64,000 nt of DNA from Herminiimonas sp. KBW02. Lineage in GTDB: Bacteria; Pseudomonadota; Gammaproteobacteria; Burkholderiales; Burkholderiaceae_D. Below are positions 9,032 through 16,817 of this stretch, in pieces; position 1 is the stretch's first letter, and the number at the start of each line of letters is the position of its first letter. The position numbers and the translations under genes are program-made. The DNA lies in assembly GCF_003852535.1 (NCBI RefSeq), contig NZ_QAJP01000004.1, forward strand, positions 544,719 through 608,718, given 5' to 3'. Below the pieces are notes generated by a model that saw only the letters and a list, made by a program, of their open reading frames with translations, did no database searches and had not been told where the DNA came from.

Positions 9032-11118
9032 GTCAGCAAATCCACAAAGTTTTTATTCGGTATTGGCTTGCTCATCAAATAGCCCTGACCCTCATCGCAG
9101 CCGTTCTCCAGCAGGAAGCGGAACTGATCTTCGGTTTCTATACCCTCGGCCAGCACGGTCAGATTCAGATTTCTTCCGAGTGAAATAATTGCCTTCACAA
9201 TCGCCGCACTGTCCTGGTCGGTGGCGATGTCGCGCACGAAGGATTGATCTATCTTTAGTGTATCGACCGGGAAGCGTTTCAGGTAGCTCAGGCTGGAGTA
9301 GCCCGTGCCGAAATCATCCAGTGAGATTTTGACGCCGAGCGCGCGTAAGCGGGTCAGCAGCGCAAATGATTTTTCCACGTCGGTCGTCATCACGCTTTCG
9401 GTGATTTCGAGCTCCAGGTACTGCGCCTGCAAACCGGTTTCATCCAGGATGCGTTCAACGACTTCAACGATATCGCCGCGTGCCAGTTGGCGCGGCGACA
9501 GATTGACTGAAATCGGTATCGGCGGATAACCGGCGTCTTGCCATGCGCGGTTCTGACGGCAGGCGGTGCGCAAGACCCATTCACCGAGTGGAATGATGAG
9601 GCCGGTTTCTTCTGCCAGCGGAATGAAGCTGGCGGGTGACACCATGCCTGAATGCGCGCTGTTCCAGCGCACCAGCGCTTCGGCACCGATGATGCGATGG
9701 CTGGCAAGGCAGACTTTCGGTTGGTAATGCAGGACGAAATCTTCGTTGCTAATTGCCTGGCGCAGGCGATTCAGCAATTCCAGACGGTCGGTGACCGAGG
9801 TGTTCATTTCTGCCGAGAAGTACTGGAAGTTGTTGCGTCCCAGTTCTTTCGCCTTGTACATCGCGGAATCCGCATTTTTCAGCAGTGTTTCGGCATCGCG
9901 GCCATCATCCGGGCATAGCGTCACACCGATGCTGCAGGTGATCTGGAACTCCAGGTCGTTCGCTTTCCACGGTTGCGATACCTCATGCAGCACGCGCTGC
10001 ATGGTGTGGGTGATCGCTTCTTCGTTCGGCTGGTCGGTCAGCAGCAGTACGAATTCATCGCCACCCTGACGTGCCACGGTGTCACTCTCGCGCAGACAGG
10101 AGGTGAGGCGTTGCGCCGTGATTTTGAGTAGCTCATCACCGACCTGATGTCCGAGACTGTCATTGATGAATTTGAATTGATCCAGGTCGAGGAAGGCAAT
10201 CGCCGTCAGGTTGTCGTAACGTTCAGAATGCAGGACCGCCTGCTGCATGCGATCGTAGAGCAGGGTGCGGTTGGGTAATCCGGTTAAGGCGTCATGCGTG
10301 GCCTGGAACTGGATTTCTGCTTCATGTAATTTGCGTTCCGTAATGGCTTCAACGGTGCCTTCAAAAAACAGTAGCGCACCGTCACTGTTGTAGACCGAAC
10401 GGGCGTTCTCCGAAATCCAGATGATTTCGCCGTTACGGCGGTACACGCGCGATTCGAAATTGGTGACCACGCCATGTTTGGTCATCAGGCGCTTGAATTC
10501 GAGGCGACGCTGCGGATCGACATAAACCTGATGATCGATGTCGCGCAGCGTGGAAATCAGTTGCTGCGGACTATCGTAGCCGTACATACGGGCGAGTGCC
10601 GGGTTGACAGCGAGATAACCGTTATTCGGCGTCGATTGGTAAATCCCTTCTATCGCATTTTCAAAGATGCTGCGATAGCGACGCTCCGCTTCGCGCAAGG
10701 CTTCATCGGCCTGTTTGCGTTCGGTGATGTCCTGGATAAAGCCTTCTAATATGTCCCAGGTGTCGTGCGAAATATTGGTGCCGCGTTCCCATACATGGCG
10801 GACGCTGCCGTCGGCCCGTACGATGCGGTATTCGATATCGAAGCGACGGTTGTTCTGCACGGCCTTCAGTATCGTGTCGCGCACGTGTTGGCGGTCGTCA
10901 GGGTGGGTAATTTGTTCGTACGAGATACGACTGTTGAAGAGCAGGTCTTCTTCGGTATAACCGGTCAGCGCGAAGCAGCCTTCGCTGACGAATTCCATGG
11001 TCCAGTGGGCGTCGAGCCGGCAACGATAGACCATGCCTTCCAGGTTGGCCAACAATGTACTGAGCAAGCGGGCTTGCAGTGTCGGGTCAGCAGGATGGGA
11101 TGGCATGGAGAGCAACAT
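9025..11118 (-). CDS. PAS-PAS-GGDEF-EAL protein (cyclic di-GMP turnover)
   Basis: A 697-residue signalling protein with no membrane segment. Two PAS domains (about residues 15-130 and 140-260, the first ending in DILEGFIQDITERKQADEAL) precede a GGDEF domain (about 270-430) and an EAL domain (about 445-690). The cyclase motif GGDEF is intact, with an I-site RESD five residues before it, so product inhibition is possible. The phosphodiesterase signature is also intact: EALVRW, the Asn of SVNLSPRQL, ELEITES, LDDFGTGYSSLSYLK, KIDQSFVRD and AEGIETEDQ. Both activities are therefore plausible, with the PAS domains sensing redox state, oxygen or a ligand. No operon partner is evident. ATG 11118 is used; ATG 11106 is an alternative. 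Confidence 0.92.
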   Translation of the reverse strand: MLLSMPSHPADPTLQARLLSTLLANLEGMVYRCRLDAHWTMEFVSEGCFALTGYTEEDLLFNSRISYEQITHPDDRQHVRDTILKAVQNNRRFDIEYRIVRADGSVRHVWERGTNISHDTWDILEGFIQDITERKQADEALREAERRYRSIFENAIEGIYQSTPNNGYLAVNPALARMYGYDSPQQLISTLRDIDHQVYVDPQRRLEFKRLMTKHGVVTNFESRVYRRNGEIIWISENARSVYNSDGALLFFEGTVEAITERKLHEAEIQFQATHDALTGLPNRTLLYDRMQQAVLHSERYDNLTAIAFLDLDQFKFINDSLGHQVGDELLKITAQRLTSCLRESDTVARQGGDEFVLLLTDQPNEEAITHTMQRVLHEVSQPWKANDLEFQITCSIGVTLCPDDGRDAETLLKNADSAMYKAKELGRNNFQYFSAEMNTSVTDRLELLNRLRQAISNEDFVLHYQPKVCLASHRIIGAEALVRWNSAHSGMVSPASFIPLAEETGLIIPLGEWVLRTACRQNRAWQDAGYPPIPISVNLSPRQLARGDIVEVVERILDETGLQAQYLELEITESVMTTDVEKSFALLTRLRALGVKISLDDFGTGYSSLSYLKRFPVDTLKIDQSFVRDIATDQDSAAIVKAIISLGRNLNLTVLAEGIETEDQFRFLLENGCDEGQGYLMSKPIPNKNFVDLLTQ

Positions 11119-11283
11119 GTTGGTACAGGGTATCTAAAATCACAAATACTTACGCTTCCGACATCCGGTCGCGGCAGCGTATCGCTCAGGCTAATGCCTA
11201 CATTTCCATGTAGCAATATCGATGCCATCAAAAGCGACTTCTGGCAGCACTGTAATGGTGCAATATGCTACCTCAGAATACGC

Positions 11284-12150
11284 TTATCCCGGCAGGGTGT
11301 TGAGTGGAATTTTAAGGTAGCGTATGCCGTTGTTGTCGGCTGGCGGCAGGTTGCCAGCGCGGATGTTGACCTGGATGGCGGGCAGGATCAATGTCGGCAT
11401 ACCCAGGGTTTTATCGCGCGCGGTACGCATGGCGACGAATTCGTCTGCACTGATACCGGTGCGGATGTGGATGTTCTTGGTGCGTTGCTGCGCGACGGTG
11501 GTTTCCCATGCCGGTGCGCGTGCATTGGGTGGATAGTCATGACACATGAACAAGCGTGTCTGGTCGGGAAAGCGCAGGATCTTTTGCACCGAGCGATACA
11601 TGGTGTGGGCATCCCCGCCGGGAAAATCGCAGCGTGCGGTGCCGGCATCCGGCATGAAGAGGGTATCGCCGACAAAAATCGCATCGCCTACGTGATAAGC
11701 CATATCTGCTGGCGTGTGACCCGGCACGTACAAGGCCTGCGCCTGTAGCTTGCCGATTTGGAATACCTCGTCTTCGTCGAATAAGTAGTCAAATTGCGAA
11801 CCATCGAATTTGAATGCATCTTCAAGATTAAAGATGTCGTCAAAGACGCGTTGCACCTTGGTAATCATGCGGCCGATGGCGATGCGGCCACCCAGCTGTT
11901 GCTTCAGATACGGGGCGGCGGACAGGTGATCGGCGTGGGCGTGGGTTTCCAGTATCCATTCGACATTCAGGCCTTGTTGCCGGACGAACCGGATGATTTT
12001 GTCTGCTGAGGCGGTGCTGGTATGGCCGGATTTTGGGTCGTAATCGAGGACGGAGTCGATGATGGCGCACTCTGCAGCGCCTGTTTCATGAATGACGTAA
12101 CTGACGGTACCGGTTTCTGTGTCGAAGAAGGCTTGTACGACAGGCGACAT
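11284..12150 (-). CDS. MBL-fold metallo-hydrolase (glyoxalase II / persulfide dioxygenase-like)
   Basis: A 288-residue metallo-beta-lactamase-fold protein. The metal-binding motif HAHADHLSA near residue 60, the later His in VPGHTPADMAYHV, the bridging Asp in GDAIFVGDTLF and the distal His in FMCHDYPP are all present. They match the GloB/ETHE1 and Blh-type branch. Likely reactions are thioester hydrolysis or sulfur oxidation of a glutathione persulfide. The sequence alone does not decide. The frame is open to 12195, but the ATG at 12150 (MSPVVQAFFDTETGTVSYV) has GAGGAA seven bases upstream and fits family N-termini. A small gene lies upstream on the same strand, with a terminator between. Confidence 0.85.
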   Translation of the reverse strand: MSPVVQAFFDTETGTVSYVIHETGAAECAIIDSVLDYDPKSGHTSTASADKIIRFVRQQGLNVEWILETHAHADHLSAAPYLKQQLGGRIAIGRMITKVQRVFDDIFNLEDAFKFDGSQFDYLFDEDEVFQIGKLQAQALYVPGHTPADMAYHVGDAIFVGDTLFMPDAGTARCDFPGGDAHTMYRSVQKILRFPDQTRLFMCHDYPPNARAPAWETTVAQQRTKNIHIRTGISADEFVAMRTARDKTLGMPTLILPAIQVNIRAGNLPPADNNGIRYLKIPLNTLPG

Positions 12151-12202
12151 GGGCGTTTCCTCGCAAGGGGTGACGAACGATGAAGGCAGGGGCATGCAGA
12201 CA

Positions 12203-12228
12203 GAAAAACGGGTGCGCGTGGCACCCGT
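12203..12228 (-). terminator. Intrinsic terminator of the small leftward ORF
   Basis: ACGGGTGC at 12208-12215 and GCACCCGT at 12221-12228 form a perfect 8-base stem with a 5-base loop. On the minus strand it is followed by a run of five T. It sits 9 bases beyond the stop of the 56-residue ORF, which supports that ORF as an expressed gene. Confidence 0.75.
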
Positions 12229-12236
12229 TACTTGTA

Positions 12237-12407
12237 TCAGCGTGGCTTGTCGGCGATTTCCCGGGCCATGCGGTCTTGCCGGTCGTAGAAGTCCAGTGTC
12301 CCGATGTCGCCGCTGTTGCGCTGTCTGGATGGGATCAGATGTTCGATGTCGGCGACAAACTCGTCATCGATTTCCATATCCTCTTCGCTACCCCAACTCG
12401 TATTCAT
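12237..12407 (-). CDS. Small hypothetical protein, 56 residues
   Basis: An ATG at 12407-12405 opens a 56-residue frame beginning MNTSWGSEEDMEIDDEFVAD and ending in DRMAREIADKPR. A GGAGGA ribosome-binding site lies four bases before the ATG, and an intrinsic terminator follows the stop, so it has a complete gene layout. The product is acidic at its N-terminus and soluble, with no signal peptide, membrane segment or cysteine. I do not recognise the family. It could be a small regulatory or stress protein of this bacterial group. Confidence 0.6.
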   Translation of the reverse strand: MNTSWGSEEDMEIDDEFVADIEHLIPSRQRNSGDIGTLDFYDRQDRMAREIADKPR

Positions 12408-12480
12408 AAATCCTCCGTAAGCCGGTATTTTACGACGCAGCGACGCAAACGGCTAGTTGCTTGCGCTTGCCGTGCAACAC

Positions 12481-12810
12481 TTAGCCCAGCGAATCCGGCA
12501 CTTCGCCGCTGCCCGGCAGTTTGGCCGCCAGCACGGTGAGTTTTTCTATGACTGGCGGTTTGGCCAGCAATTGTGCGGCAACTTCTCCCAGCGCGGCGGC
12601 GATGGCGCCGTCGATGTGTGCTTGCCGCCCAGTCTCGTTTTCGAAGGCATCGAAGATAAGGAAGGTGCCGGCATTCAGTTTGACGGCAAACCAGGCCACG
12701 GTGGCTGGCTCACCCAGGGCGTACGGCAGTTGCGCACGCAGGAATTCTTCCAGTTCTTTTTCCTTGCCAGGTTTTGCTTCCAGGCGGACTTGCAATCCGA
12801 GGTTAACCAT
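12481..12810 (-). CDS. Putative quinol monooxygenase, ABM-fold protein (YgiN-like)
   Basis: A 109-residue ferredoxin-like alpha/beta protein of the antibiotic biosynthesis monooxygenase (ABM) type. The pattern is typical: beta-strand VNLGLQVRLEAKPGKEKELE, helix, TVAWFAVKLNAGTFLIFDAF, then FENETGRQAHIDGAIAAAL. Such small dimeric proteins act as cofactor-free monooxygenases or bind quinones and haem, and many remain uncharacterised. It is a single leftward gene with an AAGGAGAC ribosome-binding site before its ATG. No neighbour points to a pathway. Confidence 0.75.
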   Translation of the reverse strand: MVNLGLQVRLEAKPGKEKELEEFLRAQLPYALGEPATVAWFAVKLNAGTFLIFDAFENETGRQAHIDGAIAAALGEVAAQLLAKPPVIEKLTVLAAKLPGSGEVPDSLG

Positions 12811-13071
12811 AATGTGTCTCCTTTATCGATAGCGATCGGGGTACCCATGTGGTGCTGACAACAGTTGCTGACAACTTTTTCATTGCAGGCAATGAAAGAA
12901 CGGCAATTAATTGTAATCCTCATTTAGCCAGCGTGAATATGCGCGGGCATATAGAAGAATACTGATAAGTGTATGACAACATCGGCTGATGCGGGGCGGG
13001 CGAGAAAATAAACACTTGCCGCGGTCTATGACTTATCATCGTGACCCATTTCATTTTCACAGGTTTTTTCC

Positions 13072-14322
13072 ATGGCAAACGCATGCGGCGTCGATTTTGG
13101 GACGTCGAATTCGACAGTCGGCTGGAGCCGTCCCGGCCAGTCGGCACTATTGCAACTGGAAGATGGCAAGGTCACCTTGCCGTCCGTTGTTTTCTTTAAC
13201 GCAGACGAAGAGCAGGTTTACTACGGCCGCGCAGCGCTGGCAAATTACCTGCAAGGTTACGAAGGGCGTCTGATGCGCTCGCTCAAGAGCCTGCTCGGTA
13301 CCAGCCTGATCGACGACCAGACCGAGGTCATGGGCAAGGCCTTGCCTTTCCGTGCCTTGCTGACGCAATTTATCGCTGAGCTGAAGGACCGGGCGGAGAA
13401 AGCTGCCGGTCGCGAGTTTACGAGTGTGGTCATGGGGCGTCCGGTCTATTTTGTCGATGGCAATGAAGAGGCCGATATCCTGGCGGAAGATACCTTGTAT
13501 GAAATCGCACAGTCGGTCGGTTTCAAGGATATCGATTTTCAGTACGAGCCGATTGCTGCCGCCTTCGACTATGAGTCGCAGATAGACAAGGAAGAGCTGG
13601 TGCTGATCGCTGATATCGGTGGTGGTACCTCCGACTTCTCGCTGGTGCGGCTGTCGCCGGAACGGGCGAAAAAGGTTGATCGACGCGACGACATCCTCGC
13701 CACCGGAGGTGTGCATATCGGTGGTACGGATTTCGATAAATACCTGAGTCTGAGCAGCATCATGCCTTTGCTGGGTTTGGGCAGCCGCCTGAACAACGAT
13801 ACTGAAGTGCCATCCAGCTACTACTTCAACCTGGCGACCTGGCACACCATCAATCTGGCCTACTCGCAGAAGACCTGGCTGCAGATCAAGGATATCTATC
13901 GTGATGCACGCGACAAGCCCAAGCTGGACAGCCTGCTGCACCTGATAGAAAACCGCTCCGGTCACTGGCTGGCGCTGAAGGCGGAAGAGGGCAAAATTGC
14001 CTTGTCGTCGCAGATGGAAACCGAGCTGGTGCTGGATCGTATTGCACCGAGCACGACACTGACTTTGCGCCGTAATGAGTTTGATGAGTCCATCGCCCGG
14101 ATGGTGGGCTCGGTGGAAAGCACAGTCGCCAATTTGCTGAGCGACGCCGGCATTGCTGCGGCAGATGTCGATACCGTGGTGTTCACAGGTGGTTCCAGCG
14201 GCGTCCAGCTGTTGCGCGAAAAAATTAGCTCGCTGTTGCCGGATGCGCGCCGCGTAGAGGGTGATCTGTTCGGCAGTATCGGCGCCGGACTCGCGCTGGA
14301 TGCGGTCAGAAAATTCGGCTGA
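13072..14322 (+). CDS. yegD: Hsp70-family chaperone-like protein YegD
   Basis: A 416-residue actin/Hsp70-fold ATPase without the long substrate-binding domain and lid of DnaK. The phosphate-1 loop (GVDFGTSNSTVGW) is at the N-terminus, the phosphate-2 loop is LIADIGGGTSDFSLVRL near residue 180, and the adenosine motif is VVFTGGSSGVQLLREKI near the C-terminus. YPIAAAFDY-like EPIAAAFDYESQ also matches. This layout and length are those of YegD, a DnaK relative of uncertain role. It is a single gene followed by a strong terminator. Client proteins and physiological role are unknown. Confidence 0.88.
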   Translation: MANACGVDFGTSNSTVGWSRPGQSALLQLEDGKVTLPSVVFFNADEEQVYYGRAALANYLQGYEGRLMRSLKSLLGTSLIDDQTEVMGKALPFRALLTQFIAELKDRAEKAAGREFTSVVMGRPVYFVDGNEEADILAEDTLYEIAQSVGFKDIDFQYEPIAAAFDYESQIDKEELVLIADIGGGTSDFSLVRLSPERAKKVDRRDDILATGGVHIGGTDFDKYLSLSSIMPLLGLGSRLNNDTEVPSSYYFNLATWHTINLAYSQKTWLQIKDIYRDARDKPKLDSLLHLIENRSGHWLALKAEEGKIALSSQMETELVLDRIAPSTTLTLRRNEFDESIARMVGSVESTVANLLSDAGIAAADVDTVVFTGGSSGVQLLREKISSLLPDARRVEGDLFGSIGAGLALDAVRKFG

Positions 14323-14411
14323 TAGCACGCGTGAACCACACACGATAAAAAGATTTGCGGATACCGCCAAATCTTCATTGGCGATTCGTATTTGAAAATG
14401 GTATAAATGAT

Positions 14412-14439
14412 TTGCGCATCTATGATGCGCAATTTTTTT
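14412..14439 (+). terminator. Intrinsic terminator after yegD
   Basis: TTGCGCATC at 14412-14420 pairs perfectly with GATGCGCAA at 14424-14432 around a TAT loop and is followed by seven T. A weaker imperfect stem-loop (AAGATTTGCGG with CCGCCAAATCTT) lies upstream at 14350-14375. Confidence 0.9.
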
Positions 14440-14486
14440 ATATGCGCGGCGGCGCTACGTAATGAGGCTGTTCTTGCTCTTTGGAA

Positions 14487-14520
14487 TTGTCATCATGCGG
14501 TAACAATGCGAGCTTATCGT
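14487..14520 (+). promoter_or_regulatory. Weak Pho-box candidate upstream of ppx
   Basis: Heptamers TTGTCAT (14487-14493, 6 of 7 to CTGTCAT) and CGGTAAC (14498-14504, 4 of 7) are 4 bases apart. They are followed after 10 bases by TATCGT (14515-14520). This is the same spacing as in the pstS promoter in this window. The second heptamer is poor, so PhoB control of ppx is only a suggestion. Confidence 0.3.
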
Positions 14521-14634
14521 CACGAACTTTTCGCGCGGCATTGCAAGCTGGAATCGCAAGCTTTGCGTCAGTCGTTCGATATATAAAATACAGGCGTAAT
14601 ACAGATAAAGCAGGGGCGTGATTGAGAGGATGGA

Positions 14635-16089
14635 ATGTTTGCAGCGGTAGACCTCGGTTCGAATAGTTTTCGCCTGCATATAGGGCGACATGATGGCGAC
14701 ACCATGCGCATCATCAAGAGTGCGCGCGATCCTATACGTCTGGGTGCCGGTCTGGACAGCAAGGGCAACCTGACTGCGAAAGCAATGGAAAGCGCGATTG
14801 AGTCATTGGCGCGCTTCAATTCCATATTGAGTACTTTCCCGCTGAGTGCGGTGCGCGTTGTCGCGACGAATACGATACGTATCGCCAGGAATTCAGCCGT
14901 CTTTCTGCCGGCAGCGGAAGCGGCAATCGGCTATCCGATAGAAATCATCTCCGGTGAAGAGGAAGGCCGCCTGATTTATATGGGTGTGGCCAGCACACTG
15001 TCGCAGAATGAACGTCGCCTGGTGCTGGATATCGGCGGCGGCTCCACCGAGGTAATCCTTGGCAAAGGGCCGAAGATTGAACAGGTAGAATCCTTCAGTG
15101 TCGGCACCGTGCCGCAAAGTCTGAATTTTTTTCCGAACGGTGTGATTAATGCGGAGTCCTTCGATGCCGCCGTGCTGTCGGCGCGTTCGCGCTTCGAAGA
15201 TGCTGTGCCTTTGTACAAGCCTGAGTTGTGGAGTAACGCTTACGGTTCATCCGGCACCATGCGTGCGATTGCCGACGCCATCAGCAAGAATGGCCTGGGG
15301 GATGGCCTGATGTCACTGAAGAGCCTGGAAGCGCTACGCAAGCGCCTGATCCAGTTCGGTCATGCCGGCAATATCGACCTGGTCGGCATGAAAGCTGATC
15401 GCGCTGCCAGCATCACCAGTGGCCTCGCTATCCTGACTGCATTGATGCAAGAGTTCAGCATCAAGGTGGTAACGCCGATAGAAGCCGGTTTGCGCATGGG
15501 GGTGCTGTGGGACTTGCATTTGCGCGCTACCAAGCGTGACCGGCGCGAACAGTCTGCACGTGACTTCCTGCAGCGCTTCAAGGTGGATGAGAAGCGTGCC
15601 GAAAAGGCCGCACAAATTGCCAGTGCTTTCCTGGGTTTGCTCAAGCCGAACGACGAAACCTATACCAAACTCCTGTTCTGGAGCGGCCTGCTGCATGAAG
15701 TCGGCCTGGTCGTGTCGCATAGCGGCTATCACAAACATGCCGCCTACATGGTGGAGAACGCTGATTTGCCGGGCTTTACCACGCGTGAGCAACGTGTGAT
15801 GAGCGATCTGGTGCTGGCGCAAAAAGGTAATTTGCGCAAAGTGGCGGACCAGCTCAGTGATAGCAACTTTGCGAAGGCGGTAGTCGCATTGCGGCTGGCG
15901 CTGATGTTCATGCATGCGCGCATAGACGTCGCGACGGACGACATACGCCTGCGTATGAAAAAAGGCATAGAGCTGGAAATCCGCAAGGAGTGGGTGACCC
16001 AGCATCCGACCGTTGCCTACTGGATAGATAAAGAGAAAGAATGCTGGAGTGAAGTCGGCATCGACTTTTACGTCAAGCTGACTAACTAA
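14635..16089 (+). CDS. ppx: Exopolyphosphatase (Ppx/GppA family)
   Basis: Releases phosphate from the ends of polyphosphate chains, or hydrolyses pppGpp, in the cytoplasm. The 484-residue product has the ASKHA fold start FAAVDLGSNSFRLHIGR, the catalytic-Glu region IISGEEEGRLIYMGV, the phosphate loop VLDIGGGSTEVILG and the YGSSGTMRAIADA stretch. The C-terminal 170 residues form the HD-like domain typical of long Ppx proteins (LFWSGLLHEVGLVVSHSGYHKHAAYMV). Length supports Ppx rather than short actinobacterial forms, but GppA activity cannot be excluded. It is not adjacent to ppk here. ppk lies 9 kb away on the other strand. Confidence 0.92.
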   Translation: MFAAVDLGSNSFRLHIGRHDGDTMRIIKSARDPIRLGAGLDSKGNLTAKAMESAIESLARFNSILSTFPLSAVRVVATNTIRIARNSAVFLPAAEAAIGYPIEIISGEEEGRLIYMGVASTLSQNERRLVLDIGGGSTEVILGKGPKIEQVESFSVGTVPQSLNFFPNGVINAESFDAAVLSARSRFEDAVPLYKPELWSNAYGSSGTMRAIADAISKNGLGDGLMSLKSLEALRKRLIQFGHAGNIDLVGMKADRAASITSGLAILTALMQEFSIKVVTPIEAGLRMGVLWDLHLRATKRDRREQSARDFLQRFKVDEKRAEKAAQIASAFLGLLKPNDETYTKLLFWSGLLHEVGLVVSHSGYHKHAAYMVENADLPGFTTREQRVMSDLVLAQKGNLRKVADQLSDSNFAKAVVALRLALMFMHARIDVATDDIRLRMKKGIELEIRKEWVTQHPTVAYWIDKEKECWSEVGIDFYVKLTN

Positions 16090-16098
16090 GGTAATTTG

Positions 16099-16129
16099 CC
16101 GTCAGTGCTTGTCCAGGCAAGCCTGACGG
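16099..16129 (+). other. Stem-loop between ppx and the DedA gene
   Basis: CCGTCAG (16099-16105) pairs with CTGACGG (16123-16129), and GCTTG (16107-16111) pairs with CAAGC (16118-16122), with one bulged T. It ends 6 bases before the first ATG of the DedA frame and no T run follows. It could attenuate read-through or hide that start. Confidence 0.5.
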
Positions 16130-16135
16130 TTTAGC

Positions 16136-16768
16136 ATGGCCCGTTTTGATCATCTTCAGGAGACGGGTTTGTTCCATAGTATTGTCGATATCGTGTCGCA
16201 AGGCGGCTATCTCGGTATTTTCTTGCTGATGCTGGCAGAGAATGTCTTTCCTCCCATCCCCTCCGAACTCATCATGCCGCTGGCAGGCTTTGTCGCTGCG
16301 CGTGGTGAGCTGAATATCATCCTGGTGATACTGGCTGGTACCGCCGGATCGGTGGTCGGTGCCTTGCCCTGGTATTACGCGGGTGCCTTATTCGGTAAGG
16401 ATAGACTGAAGCGGCTGGCCGCCAGATATGGGCGCTGGCTGACGGTGTCGCCGGGAGATATCGATAAGGCATCGGCCTGGTTTGAGCGACATGAGGCAGC
16501 CGCGGTGTTTTTCGGTCGCCTGATTCCGGCGATACGGACACTGATTTCGGTGCCGGCAGGCGGCGTGAAAATGCCTATGCTGCCGTTTTTACTGTACTCG
16601 ACTATCGGTTCCCTGATCTGGACTTGCTTGCTGGCACTGACCGGCTACCTGCTGCAATCGCAGTATGAAGTCGTGCAGCACTATGTTGATCCGGTCTCAA
16701 AAGCAGTCGTCTACACAGTGATCGCCGTGTACATCTATCGTTTCATCCGCTTCAAGCCGCACGGCTGA
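16136..16768 (+). CDS. DedA-family inner-membrane protein
   Basis: A 210-residue integral membrane protein of the DedA/VTT (SNARE-associated) family, implicated in undecaprenyl-phosphate or phospholipid translocation and membrane homeostasis. Features are the short re-entrant segment with ENVFPPIPSELIMPLAGF, a GALPWYYAGALFGKDRL stretch, the conserved FFGRLIPAIRTLISVPAGG motif and two C-terminal hydrophobic helices. The first ATG (16136) follows a stem-loop and has no Shine-Dalgarno. A TTG at 16169 in the same frame has AGGAGA six bases upstream and gives a 199-residue protein that starts nearer the conserved region, so it is a credible true start. The lipid specificity is unknown. Confidence 0.88.
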   Translation: MARFDHLQETGLFHSIVDIVSQGGYLGIFLLMLAENVFPPIPSELIMPLAGFVAARGELNIILVILAGTAGSVVGALPWYYAGALFGKDRLKRLAARYGRWLTVSPGDIDKASAWFERHEAAAVFFGRLIPAIRTLISVPAGGVKMPMLPFLLYSTIGSLIWTCLLALTGYLLQSQYEVVQHYVDPVSKAVVYTVIAVYIYRFIRFKPHG

Positions 16769-16779
16769 ACGCCGCGGAA

Positions 16780-16811
16780 GCTGATTGCAGTTGCAGGCTG
16801 CTGCAATCAGC
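16780..16811. terminator. Stem-loop between convergent dedA-like and binding-protein genes
   Basis: GCTGATTGCAG at 16780-16790 pairs perfectly with CTGCAATCAGC at 16801-16811 around a 10-base loop. It sits between two convergent stops but lacks a T run on either strand. A shared termination role is likely from position only. Confidence 0.45.
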
Positions 16812-16817
16812 CATGCC

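Larger units (their letters stand above)
14323..14634. other. Intergenic stretch between yegD and ppx
   Basis: No gene is supported in this 312-base stretch. It holds an imperfect stem-loop at 14350-14375, a strong terminator at 14412-14439 and a weak Pho-box candidate at 14487-14504. The ppx promoter presumably lies in the right half. Confidence 0.6.

Noticed and set aside
14455-14691. Open frame on the minus strand upstream of ppx
   Set aside because: Its composition is unlike a protein of this genome, no ribosome-binding site is seen, and it covers the likely ppx promoter and start.
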